A DNA stretch of 20,554 nt from CAZADS01 sp964483985 (GTDB lineage: Bacteria > Pseudomonadota > Alphaproteobacteria > Thalassobaculales > Thalassobaculaceae), in contig CAZADS010000024.1 in assembly GCA_964483985.1 (NCBI GenBank), positions 1 through 20,554 of the forward strand, written 5' to 3'. A model generated the notes under the pieces. It did not search any database, was not told the origin of the DNA, and saw only the letters and a list, made by a program, of their open reading frames with translations. Position 1 is the first letter of the stretch. Each line of letters begins with the position of its first letter. A program made the translations under genes and the position numbers. Shown here in pieces: positions 7,611 to 15,028 of the stretch.

Positions 7611-8486
7611 ATGCGATTAATGGCTATAAGTGATTTACACCTTACTAACGCTAGAAATCGCGAAGCGTTATGTAAAATGCCGGATTATGGTCCGGATTGG
7701 TTAATCGTAGCAGGAGATATATCAGACCGAGTAGAATATCAGGAATTTGGACTCCGGGAGCTAAGTAAACGTTTTGGTAGGTTAATTTGGGTTCCAGGAA
7801 ACCATGACCTGTGGACCGTAGCGGGTCAGAAAAGGGATATAGGGCGAGGATTGAGGCGATATGATGCTTTAGTGGACATAGCTAGATCTTTTGGCGCGCT
7901 AACACCAGAAGACTGCTATATTGAATGGCCGGTCCAGAATTCGTTTAATGGGGACCGATATATGATAGCTCCTTTGTTTCTTTTATATGATTATAGCTTT
8001 CGACCAGAAAACGTCCCGCGCCAAAAAATAAGAGAATGGGCTAGAGAGGAAAATGCCGTATGTTCAGACGAACTTCTATTGCACCCCGATCCTTTTCCGA
8101 GTCGAGAAGCCTGGTGTGCAGCACGATGCAGTGAAACAGAGCGACGTTTATCTTTAATCCCCAAGCGATTCAAGACAATATTGATCAATCACTGGCCGTT
8201 ACGGCGTGACCTAGTCTACATCCCAAGAATACCTAGATTTTTGCCATGGTGTGGGACTGTTGTATCTCATGATTGGCACATTCGATTCAACGCGAGAGTG
8301 GTCGTTACGGGTCATCTTCATACTAGACGAACGGACGTAATAAATAACTGTCGTTTTGAGGAAGTTTCACTGGGGTATCCTAAGCAATGGTGTTACAAAA
8401 AAGGAATTGCTCATTATTGCCGGCAGATATTGCCCGACATAGATGCTATCGATAACAATTCGCAAAGCCTTCGGAGTAGGTTTTGA
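7611..8486 (+). CDS. calcineurin-like metallophosphoesterase (PptH-like)
   Basis: A 291-residue protein with the complete metallophosphoesterase metal-ligand set in order: D8-L-H10, GDISD (35-39), GNHD (63-66), NHW (His194) and GHLH (234-237). These bind a dinuclear metal centre. The inter-motif segments YDALVDIARSFGALTPED, PLFLLYDYSFRP and FEEVSLGYP resemble, as far as I recall, the family of mycobacterial PptH (Rv2795c), which removes phosphopantetheine from carrier proteins. The substrate here is therefore a guess, and no carrier protein or phosphopantetheinyl transferase gene is in view. No signal peptide is seen, so it is cytoplasmic. AAAAGGATGG upstream serves as the Shine-Dalgarno. The FAD monooxygenase starts 13 nt after the stop, so the two may share a transcript. 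Confidence 0.8.
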   Translation: MRLMAISDLHLTNARNREALCKMPDYGPDWLIVAGDISDRVEYQEFGLRELSKRFGRLIWVPGNHDLWTVAGQKRDIGRGLRRYDALVDIARSFGALTPEDCYIEWPVQNSFNGDRYMIAPLFLLYDYSFRPENVPRQKIREWAREENAVCSDELLLHPDPFPSREAWCAARCSETERRLSLIPKRFKTILINHWPLRRDLVYIPRIPRFLPWCGTVVSHDWHIRFNARVVVTGHLHTRRTDVINNCRFEEVSLGYPKQWCYKKGIAHYCRQILPDIDAIDNNSQSLRSRF

Positions 8487-8499
8487 TGGAACCCGTGCA

Positions 8500-9792
8500 A
8501 TGGCAAATTTGAATCAAGGGAATACAGGCAAAAAATCCGCTCCAGTGTTAATCATCGGAGGCGGGATAGGAGGGTTAACTTTAGCTTTGAATCTCCATCA
8601 TTTCGGGATTAGTAGCCTAGTTTTTGAAATGGCTACCTCTATCAAATCGTTAGGGGTAGGCATAAATTTGTTACCTCATGCAATGCGTGAAATGAGCAAC
8701 CTTAAATTAGAATCAGCTATTGCTAGCAATGGAATTGAAACTCAAGAGGTTGGTTTTTATAATCGATTTGGCCAGCACATCTTTTCGGAGCCGCGGGGAA
8801 GATATGCTGGATATAAATGGCCTCAATACTCCATTCACAGAGGTGATTTGCAACTTCTTCTGGTTAAGGCGGTTAAAGAGCGGCTGGGACCGCAGGCAAT
8901 TGTAACTGGGCATACGTTTTGTCATGCTAAACAATCAAAAGAAAGCGTTACGGCCCATTTTATCGATACCAAAAGCCATCAATTAGTTGAACCAGTAACG
9001 GGTAGTGTAATTGTTGGTTGCGATGGTATACATTCGGCAGTCCGGCACCAGCTATATCCAAAGGATAAACCCCCAGTATATTCGGGTATAACTATGTGGC
9101 GAGGGGTTACTTGGCGGCCCGCATTTTTGACCGGTGCTAGCATGATTTACGCAGGTTCGTTGGAAACAGGAAAAACTATATTTTACCCTATAAAAAATCA
9201 ATTGAACCGCAACGGTCTTCAATTAATCAATTGGTTATGTGAGTTTTATACGTCCGACAAAATTGATAGTGGGGAGTGGAACCGTTCCGGGAATATTGAG
9301 GACTTCCTTTGGGCTTTCGAAGACATGAAATTTGATTGGCTTAACATTCCGGAATCAGTTCGAGAATCGGAATTGATACTAGAATACCCCATGGTAGATA
9401 AAGATCCGCTGGAGAGATGGAGTTTTGGGAGAATGACACTACTTGGGGATGCTGCTCATCCAATGTACCCGCGGGGATCAAATGGTGCTGGACAAGCTAT
9501 TTTAGATGCATCTGCCCTGGCAATCCGGCTATCTCAAATGGCCGATTTGGTTGCTGCTTTGGAAGCTTACGAAAACGATCGGTTAATACCTACAAGTAAG
9601 GTAGTGCAGGCCAATAGAGAAATTCCTCCAGACATAATACTTAAAGAAATCTACGAACGTACCGGTGATAAACCGTTTGACAATATCAATAATGTTATTT
9701 CGCCATATGAGTTAGCAAAATTGTCTGAGAAGTATAAGAAAGTGGCTGGATTTAGTAGAGAGATTCTTGAGACTCAGCCAGTGTTGATTTGA
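8500..9792 (+). CDS. FAD-dependent monooxygenase (PhzS/salicylate hydroxylase-type)
   Basis: A 430-residue group A flavoprotein monooxygenase or related flavin-dependent oxidoreductase. It has the N-terminal Rossmann dinucleotide motif GGGIGGL (about residues 19-25), a conserved Asp-Gly segment VGCDGIHSAVRHQL in the middle, and the second FAD motif LLGDAAHPMYPRGSNGAGQAI near the C terminus. Such enzymes hydroxylate aromatic or heterocyclic compounds using NAD(P)H and O2. The substrate cannot be read from the sequence. The frame is open from an upstream ATG at 8443, which would overlap the previous gene by 44 nt, but family members begin shortly before the GGGIGG motif and neither start has a good Shine-Dalgarno, so 8500 is preferred. 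No transmembrane segment is seen. Confidence 0.8.
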   Translation: MANLNQGNTGKKSAPVLIIGGGIGGLTLALNLHHFGISSLVFEMATSIKSLGVGINLLPHAMREMSNLKLESAIASNGIETQEVGFYNRFGQHIFSEPRGRYAGYKWPQYSIHRGDLQLLLVKAVKERLGPQAIVTGHTFCHAKQSKESVTAHFIDTKSHQLVEPVTGSVIVGCDGIHSAVRHQLYPKDKPPVYSGITMWRGVTWRPAFLTGASMIYAGSLETGKTIFYPIKNQLNRNGLQLINWLCEFYTSDKIDSGEWNRSGNIEDFLWAFEDMKFDWLNIPESVRESELILEYPMVDKDPLERWSFGRMTLLGDAAHPMYPRGSNGAGQAILDASALAIRLSQMADLVAALEAYENDRLIPTSKVVQANREIPPDIILKEIYERTGDKPFDNINNVISPYELAKLSEKYKKVAGFSREILETQPVLI

Positions 9793-9910
9793 TTCCTACG
9801 GAAACAATGTAAGGTTGCAGCGACTGAGGGGATCGAATATTTAAGTAGGAAAAAATACTAAGGAGCCTGCTGGGCTAAAACGAGCGTTAGGCTTTGAAGG
9901 AGCGATCAAA

Positions 9911-10480
9911 ATGAAGAGAACAAGAACTCTGAAATTGGCTTTGATGGGGGCGAGTGCGCTGACACTTACAGCATGCAATAATTCAACAGAAGTAGCAGTT
10001 TTTGAAAACGTTGATCAATGTATAGATCAAGCAGGATTCAGTCGCGATGTTTGCGAGAAGAATTTGGAAAAAGCGAAGGTGGAGCATATTCGAGTTGCTC
10101 CAAAATATACTTCTGCATCTGATTGTGAAAATGATTTTGGAGCAGATAGATGTGAAATAGCTCCGCAAAGAACCACGTCGGGTGGTTCGGTATTTATGCC
10201 GCTTATGATGGGTTATATGATGGGAAACATGCTAGGCGGCAGATCTACTGCTGCGACCCAACCACTTTATCGTGCCAAGGATGACGCTAAAAATTTTAGA
10301 ACCGGGGATAATCAAAGAGTGGCAGGTAAAACGGGATTGTCGAAAGTATCCGGCCAAGTGGCCCGTGTGCCTTCTACTAAAATGCGGACGATTCGAAGAG
10401 GTGGGTTTGGAGCTACGGCCCGTTCTTCTATGAGAAGATTCCGAGGATTTGGCGGACGGTTTCGAAGTTTTGGTGGTTAA
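9911..10480 (+). CDS. ygiB: YgiB-like lipoprotein (DUF1190)
   Basis: A 189-residue predicted lipoprotein with a basic N-terminus (MKRTRTLK), a hydrophobic stretch and lipobox LTAC with Cys22 as the lipid-modified residue. The mature part has four further cysteines in two CxxxxxFxxxxCE-like segments (near 37-48 and 72-81), matching the YgiB pattern. It then has the hydrophobic Met/Gly-rich FMPLMMGYMMGNMLGG segment and the RGGFG motif before a C-terminal tail. The E. coli YgiB tail is Ser/Thr-rich, whereas this one is rich in Arg, Phe and Gly (RRFRGFGGRFRSFGG). The family's role is unclear; I recall only its standing partnership with YgiC. AAGGAG lies 8 nt before the ATG. The YgiC-like gene begins 12 nt downstream. 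Confidence 0.85.
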   Translation: MKRTRTLKLALMGASALTLTACNNSTEVAVFENVDQCIDQAGFSRDVCEKNLEKAKVEHIRVAPKYTSASDCENDFGADRCEIAPQRTTSGGSVFMPLMMGYMMGNMLGGRSTAATQPLYRAKDDAKNFRTGDNQRVAGKTGLSKVSGQVARVPSTKMRTIRRGGFGATARSSMRRFRGFGGRFRSFGG

Positions 10481-10492
10481 TAGCTAATTAAA

Positions 10493-11650
10493 ATGAAACG
10501 AATTGAAATAGAAGAGAGAACTGACTGGAAGCAGCAGGCTGAGTCTTTGGGGTTTAATTTCCATACTCTTTATGGCGCCGCATATTGGGACGAGACGGCC
10601 TGTTATCGTTTTGAAATGCGTCAAATAGAGGATGACATTGAAGATCCTAGCGCCGAGATTGAAAATATGTGCTTTGGAGTTGTTGAACGGGCGGTTAACA
10701 GTGAAGAAATTATGACCAAACTTGGCATACCCCGAGCATTTTGGGATTATGTAAAAGCTAGTTGGGAAAACCAAGAAAAAAACCTCTATGGTCGTTTAGA
10801 TTTTTCCTATGATGGGGTTAGACCGGCTAAGCTTCTAGAGTACAATGCTGATACGCCTACTGCACTTTATGAAAGCTCAGCTTTTCAATGGGTATGGTTG
10901 GAACAAGCGATGGAGCGAAATATAATCCCAACAGGTTGCGATCAGTTTAATTCTGTTCATGAGCACATGGTAGAAGCATTTAAAAAATTTGGTTTGAACG
11001 GTACGTTGCATTTAGCTTCCTGCAGAGGAAGCGAAGAAGACGAGGGTACAGTTCGCTATATTGAAGAATGCGCGTCTCAAGCAGGATTAGATACAGTTTT
11101 TTTATATATGGAGGATATCGGTATAGACGATAGTGATCATTTCACTGATTCTGACGATTTTCTGATAACTAACTTATTCAAGCTTTATCCATGGGAATGG
11201 ATGATGAAAGACGAGTTTAGTGAGATAATTCTAAAAAGCGGGATTACTATTATTGAACCTGCGTGGCGTTCGATCCTTTCAAATAAAGGTTTGTTGCCCC
11301 TTTTATGGGAGATGTTTGAGGGGCATCCTAATTTACTCCCTTCTTTTTTTTCAGATGATCCGAAAGCAAGCACCCTTGTTGATTACGTACGTAAACCATT
11401 ATTATCGCGAGAGGGGAGTAATGTGGAAATTGTTAGATCTGGAAAATCACAAATGCGAGTGGATGGACCCTACGGAAAAGAAGGGAGCGTTGTTCAAGCA
11501 CTTTATCCACTGCCAATTTTTGATGGGAACCATACTGTTATCGGGTCGTGGTTGGTTGCTAGTAAACCGTGTGGTTTGGGAATTCGGGAAGACAACTCGC
11601 CTATTACCAAAGACAGTTCGCGTTTTCTTCCTCACGTAATTCTTGATTAG
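10493..11650 (+). CDS. ygiC: YgiC-like ATP-grasp, glutathionylspermidine synthase family
   Basis: A 385-residue protein almost exactly the length of E. coli YgiC (386). It belongs to the glutathionylspermidine synthase family of ATP-grasp amide ligases. Visible signatures are LLEYNADTPTALYE (114-127), YPWEWM (232-237), EPAWRSILSNKGLLPLLWE (255-273) and the nucleotide-binding KPLLSREGSNVE (301-312), with GSWLV and a GLGIRED-ITK stretch near the C terminus. E. coli Gss makes glutathionylspermidine, but YgiC-type proteins lack the amidase half and their true product is unproven. It has no signal peptide, so it acts in the cytoplasm while YgiB is membrane-attached. No Shine-Dalgarno is present in the 12-nt gap, which suggests dependence on translation of ygiB. 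Confidence 0.85.
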   Translation: MKRIEIEERTDWKQQAESLGFNFHTLYGAAYWDETACYRFEMRQIEDDIEDPSAEIENMCFGVVERAVNSEEIMTKLGIPRAFWDYVKASWENQEKNLYGRLDFSYDGVRPAKLLEYNADTPTALYESSAFQWVWLEQAMERNIIPTGCDQFNSVHEHMVEAFKKFGLNGTLHLASCRGSEEDEGTVRYIEECASQAGLDTVFLYMEDIGIDDSDHFTDSDDFLITNLFKLYPWEWMMKDEFSEIILKSGITIIEPAWRSILSNKGLLPLLWEMFEGHPNLLPSFFSDDPKASTLVDYVRKPLLSREGSNVEIVRSGKSQMRVDGPYGKEGSVVQALYPLPIFDGNHTVIGSWLVASKPCGLGIREDNSPITKDSSRFLPHVILD

Positions 11651-11744
11651 GTTTAAGATTATTTAACAAATTGAACGGTTAAAGAAGTCTGTTACCGTTA
11701 TGGTAATGGAAAGACCTCCGTAAAATTTTTCGAAGGAAAGTAAT

Positions 11745-12734
11745 ATGCCCTTCAAGGTAGCTATGTATCAAAAGTCATTGGATCATATTAAGGACAGGCT
11801 TGAGGCGCTTCAATTGGAAATAGAGATAATTACGTTTGATGCTAATGGTCACCTTATAATAAGTGGCGTGCCCGTGCATCCAGAGAAAGTGGAAGTTGAC
11901 TATTTGTGGTTTAGTTCTCATATACACGCTGATGGAATTCAGAAGACGGCTTTTGATCTTGCCTTTGGCTGTAAGAAACTAGGGGTCCTCCAGACCTATA
12001 ATGCTGGTCTCGATCATCCAATGTACAAAAAACTCTCGGATAAAGGAGTACGAATTTGTAATAGCAGTGCCCAAGGTGTTGCTATTGCTGAATATGTTAT
12101 GGCGCAGGTGTTGAGCGTTATTCATCCAATCGAGAGGCAGCGTGAACTTCAGAGGAAAAAAGAGTGGTGTATCACACCTTTTTCTGAAGTTTCGAAGATG
12201 AATTGGGTGATAATTGGCTTTGGGCCGATTGGGCAGGAAATTGCTAAGAGAGCAAAAGCATTTGACGTAAAAATATCGGTTGTTAGACGCTCGAATATTT
12301 TATCAGAAATTGCGGATACAACGGGGACCTTAAGTGATTTACCATTATTGTTACCCGAAGCTGATGTGATTATTTTAGCTTGTCCACTTAATAATGAAAC
12401 TCAAGGACTGGCTAATAGCGGTTTCTTCAATGTGCTGAAAAAGGGGACAATACTTGTAAATATTGCGCGAGGCGCTCTGATTGATGATTCGGCTATGATT
12501 GAAGCCCTTGATTCTGGAATTTTATCCTCGGCAATTCTAGATGTTTTTCATGAGGAACCTTTGCCTCAGGCTAATCCCCTCTGGACACACCCGAATGTTA
12601 GAATTACGCCACATACTTCTTTTGCAGGTAACGGAGGAAGAGACCGATGGGATCGACTTTTTCTTTCTAATATAAGTCGTTTTGTAAAAGGGGAGGCGTT
12701 AGGTCAAGAGGTAAATCCAAAAGACATTCATTAA
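11745..12734 (+). CDS. D-isomer-specific 2-hydroxyacid dehydrogenase
   Basis: A 329-residue NAD(P)-dependent dehydrogenase that interconverts a D-2-hydroxyacid and its 2-oxoacid. The Rossmann motif GFGPIG is at 158-163. The catalytic residues of the family are present: Arg242 in NIARGALID, Glu271 in DVFHEEPLP, and His290 in ITPHTS. A substrate-domain segment NAGLDH (86-91) and the NAD-side basic pair RR at 181-182 are also visible; Arg at this place would favour NADPH, as in glyoxylate/hydroxypyruvate reductases of the GhrA kind, but this is inference. AAGGAAAG lies just upstream of the ATG. The gene follows ygiC by 94 nt, in which a small hairpin (TTACC/GGTAA at 11692-11706) is seen, so cotranscription is possible but not certain. 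Confidence 0.85.
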   Translation: MPFKVAMYQKSLDHIKDRLEALQLEIEIITFDANGHLIISGVPVHPEKVEVDYLWFSSHIHADGIQKTAFDLAFGCKKLGVLQTYNAGLDHPMYKKLSDKGVRICNSSAQGVAIAEYVMAQVLSVIHPIERQRELQRKKEWCITPFSEVSKMNWVIIGFGPIGQEIAKRAKAFDVKISVVRRSNILSEIADTTGTLSDLPLLLPEADVIILACPLNNETQGLANSGFFNVLKKGTILVNIARGALIDDSAMIEALDSGILSSAILDVFHEEPLPQANPLWTHPNVRITPHTSFAGNGGRDRWDRLFLSNISRFVKGEALGQEVNPKDIH

Positions 12735-12850
12735 CTCCCTACCCTTTACATATTTTTACGCATAACGTGACGGTTAAAGTATTCCCGTATGGAGTCTGCT
12801 CGGCGTTAAAGGTGATAAATTTGGTTACTTTCTATGGTTTAAAAATCTAT

Positions 12851-12881
12851 AGAAAAACCCCGGAATTTGAAAATTCCGGGG
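12851..12881 (-). terminator. rho-independent terminator, minus strand
   Basis: CCCCGGAATT (12858-12867) and AATTCCGGGG (12872-12881) form a perfect 10-bp stem with a TGAA loop. Read on the minus strand, it is followed at once by TTTTTCT, the normal layout of an intrinsic terminator. On the plus strand it is followed by TAAAGTAAC, with no T run. It would end transcripts from the LysR gene, 166 nt past its stop codon, or an RNA starting within the intergenic region. Confidence 0.7.
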
Positions 12882-13011
12882 TAAAGTAACAGGGAGGTTT
12901 TACGTCGAAAAGACGACGGACCGATGGTCCGGTCCATGATTACGGCTAAAGCCGTTAAATAATTAGATACGTTTAGATTAACAGAAAAACCATATCTAAA
13001 TTAGCAATACG

Positions 13012-13042
13012 GCCATGCAAATTTTGCATGGCTAGTTTTCTT
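13012..13042 (+). terminator. rho-independent terminator, plus strand
   Basis: GCCATGCA (13012-13019, read from the G at 13012) and TGCATGGC (13025-13032) form an 8-bp stem with an A/T loop of five bases that can zip further. It is followed on the plus strand by TAGTTTTCTT. No T run follows on the minus strand. It lies 278 nt after the dehydrogenase stop codon and only a few bases before the LysR stop codon. Confidence 0.55.
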
Positions 13043-13047
13043 GACAC

Positions 13048-13944
13048 TTAGAACGATGTTTTCGCAATTTCCTGAATTAGAAAATCCCTCAGAACGGCGA
13101 TTCGTTTAGAATTTCTGAGCTCTTCAGGATAAACAAAATATGCAGGGACTTCGGGTCCTTCTAGTTGTGGTAGAACTCGCATGAGGTTAGCGTCTTGGGC
13201 TGCTAAATAGTCTGGTAGGACAGCTATTCCCACCCCACCTTGCACAGCTCTAAACATCGCATAATAGTTATTTACCCGGACAATTTTCTGATTCTGAGTT
13301 TTCCCACCTTTTTTCATGATATCATCATGAAGCCAGTTAACTTTTGGAAACGGTGGGTGCGGTGTTTCTCCGTAAATGACTATTCTATGGTCATTTAAAT
13401 CTGTCGTACTATGGGGCATACCATTATTTTCCAAGTACCTAGGAGAGGCATATAGATGAAAGCGGATCGTTCGAAGATGTCTTTGTATTAGGTCGGATTG
13501 TCGCGGAGGTGTAAGCCTTATCGCTACATCAGCTTGGCGCATTGAGAGATCTAATTCGAAGTCGTTGATCAAAAGGCTGACTTCTATCTCCGGGTAATGT
13601 TCTAGGAATTTTCCAATCCGGGCTGCTAGCCAAGTGGACCCAAAAGCTACTGTCGTCGTTATCGTGAGCTTTCCTTTAGGGGTTTCCTTACCTTCGTTTA
13701 ATAGAGAGGTAGTGGTTGCCAATTTAGCAAATATATCATTTGCTGCTGTAAGCAACAGTTCGCCTTGTTCGGTTAAGATTAGTCCTCGGACATGCCTGTG
13801 AAACAAAAGTACCCGCAAACTAGTTTCTAGATTGCTAATTTGACGGCTGACAGCGGATTGACTTAGATTTAAAGACTTCCCTGCTCCCGTAAAGCTGCCG
13901 GCATCTGCCACTGCATGAAATATGCGAAGTTTATCCCAATCCAT
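13048..13944 (-). CDS. LysR-type transcriptional regulator
   Basis: A 298-residue LTTR. The N-terminal winged helix-turn-helix is at about 1-60 (LRIFHAVADAGSFTGAGKSLNLSQSAVSRQISNLE, then LLFHRHVRGLILTEQGELL). The effector-binding periplasmic-binding-protein-like domain runs from about 90 to the end, beginning GKLTITTTVAFGSTWLAARIGKFLEHYPEIEVSLL. Its inducer and targets cannot be read. It lies downstream of trxB on the same strand with a 130-nt gap containing a 12-bp palindrome, so it may be autoregulated or control trxB. That trxB-lysR order is, to my knowledge, common in Rhodospirillales-like genomes, but a regulatory link is inference. No strong Shine-Dalgarno precedes the ATG (CGGA at close spacing). 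Confidence 0.9.
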   Translation of the reverse strand: MDWDKLRIFHAVADAGSFTGAGKSLNLSQSAVSRQISNLETSLRVLLFHRHVRGLILTEQGELLLTAANDIFAKLATTTSLLNEGKETPKGKLTITTTVAFGSTWLAARIGKFLEHYPEIEVSLLINDFELDLSMRQADVAIRLTPPRQSDLIQRHLRTIRFHLYASPRYLENNGMPHSTTDLNDHRIVIYGETPHPPFPKVNWLHDDIMKKGGKTQNQKIVRVNNYYAMFRAVQGGVGIAVLPDYLAAQDANLMRVLPQLEGPEVPAYFVYPEELRNSKRIAVLRDFLIQEIAKTSF

Positions 13945-14022
13945 TCCGATACTCGATCTTTGTTCTAACTATTTAAGTCTATTTGGTTTTGATTTTAGGG
14001 AATGTCGTCATAATTTGTTCTA

Positions 14023-14034
14023 TAGGGTACCCTA
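14023..14034. promoter_or_regulatory. 12-bp palindrome upstream of lysR (candidate operator)
   Basis: TAGGGTACCCTA is a perfect palindrome 79-90 nt upstream of the LysR start codon and 40 nt beyond the trxB stop. It has the position and symmetry of an LTTR recognition site, although the spacing is not the classical T-N11-A. It could instead be a small hairpin at the trxB 3' end. Confidence 0.3.
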
Positions 14035-14074
14035 AAGCCTTCACTTTGGTAGGAAACTTGATTCAAGCCTGAGA

Positions 14075-15028
14075 TTAGGCGTTATCCTTCAGTGATCCAA
14101 TATATTTTTCCGCTTCTAATGCGGACATACACCCAAGTCCAGCCGCCGTGACCGCTTGTCGAAAGATTTTGTCGACACAGTCACCTGCTGCAAACAGACC
14201 GTTAACACTCGTCCGTGTTGTGCCTGGTTCCACGATTATATAACCTTCCTCGTCCATATCTACTTTGCCTTTAAAAATTTCTGTGGCCGGAGTATGGCCA
14301 ATGGCGATAAAACAGCCTTTCACGAAAATATCAGAGATTTTTTCGGTCTCTATATTTGATAAACGGATGGCCTCAACTCCAGTCGTTGGTTTAGAGTCTC
14401 CTAATATTTCGATCACTCTACTATTCCATATCACTTCAATGTTTGGCGTTCGAAATAATCTGTCCTGTAATATGCTTTCGGCCCGTAAACTATCTCTGCG
14501 ATGGATAAGGGTTACTTTTGAGGCTAGGTTTGCGAGATAAAGTGCTTCTTCAACAGCAGTGTTACCACCACCTATTACGGCCACGTCCTTATTTTTGAAA
14601 AAAAAACCATCACATGTGGCACAAGCGGAAACTCCGCGGCCATTAAAGGTAGACTCACTTTCAAGGCCTAACCAGCGGGCTTGTGCTCCGGTCGCTATAA
14701 TTACAGCATCTGAAACGTAGGTACTGCCCATATCACCAGTTAATTCAAACGGTTGTTTGGTCGCGTCGATATTAGTGACTGTATCATGAAGGATACGTGT
14801 TCCAACATGTGAGGTCTGTGCCGCCATTTGTTCCTTCAGCCAAGGTCCTTGTACAATATCAGCAAACCCAGGGTAGTTTTCCACGTCTGTGGTTATAGTC
14901 ATTTGGCCGCCGGGCTGAAGTCCAGCAATTAGTAAGGGTTTCATATTTGCTCGTGCCGCGTAAATAGATGCCGTTAAACCGGCGGCGCCAGAGCCAATAA
15001 TAACAATATTTTCCCTATAATCTGCCAT
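14075..15028 (-). CDS. trxB: thioredoxin-disulfide reductase
   Basis: A 317-residue low-molecular-weight thioredoxin reductase, which passes electrons from NADPH through FAD and a redox disulfide to thioredoxin in the cytoplasm. The FAD motif GSGAAG is at 12-17, followed by the characteristic GGQMTITTDVENYPGF. The redox-active pair is CATC (Cys136, Cys139). The NADPH-binding GGGNTAVEEAL is at 153-163, with HRRDSLRAE as the 2'-phosphate-binding basic segment. GLFAAGDC near 277 completes the FAD site. The length is typical and nothing is missing. The start is preceded by AAAGGA, which lies inside a perfect inverted repeat (15032-15047). The gene is divergent from the methyltransferase gene across a 254-nt gap. 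Confidence 0.95.
   Translation of the reverse strand: MADYRENIVIIGSGAAGLTASIYAARANMKPLLIAGLQPGGQMTITTDVENYPGFADIVQGPWLKEQMAAQTSHVGTRILHDTVTNIDATKQPFELTGDMGSTYVSDAVIIATGAQARWLGLESESTFNGRGVSACATCDGFFFKNKDVAVIGGGNTAVEEALYLANLASKVTLIHRRDSLRAESILQDRLFRTPNIEVIWNSRVIEILGDSKPTTGVEAIRLSNIETEKISDIFVKGCFIAIGHTPATEIFKGKVDMDEEGYIIVEPGTTRTSVNGLFAAGDCVDKIFRQAVTAAGLGCMSALEAEKYIGSLKDNA

Larger units (their letters stand above)
12735..13047. other. structured intergenic region between convergent genes
   Basis: This 313-nt gap between the dehydrogenase (+) and the LysR gene (-) holds no convincing ORF. It contains three consecutive small hairpins: CGTCG/CGACG at 12903-12918, CGGACC/GGTCCG at 12917-12931, and ACGGC/GCCGT at 12942-12955. 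These are flanked by a minus-facing terminator-like hairpin (12851-12881) and a plus-facing one (13012-13042). An AGGGAGG sequence lies at 12891-12897. The arrangement suggests a structured RNA on one or both strands, or overlapping 3' UTRs. No known RNA family was recognised. Confidence 0.5.

Noticed and set aside
7365..7620. Open frame extending from the antisense side of the aminotransferase into the gap before the metallophosphoesterase
   Set aside because: It starts inside a well-supported gene on the other strand, its sequence looks random, and it ends over the next gene's start. The AGGAGGTG at 7416-7423 is followed only by a 10-codon frame at unsuitable spacing. The 246-nt gap otherwise shows nothing clear.
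12826..12924. 32-codon minus-strand ORF through the hairpins and terminator
   Set aside because: It runs across the terminator stem and three hairpins and has no Shine-Dalgarno. Its codons are explained by the inverted repeats rather than by a protein.
13041..13046. TTGACA as a -35 box
   Set aside because: No -10-like hexamer is found at 16-18 nt, and the site lies at the lysR stop codon, inside the T-rich tail of the plus-strand terminator.
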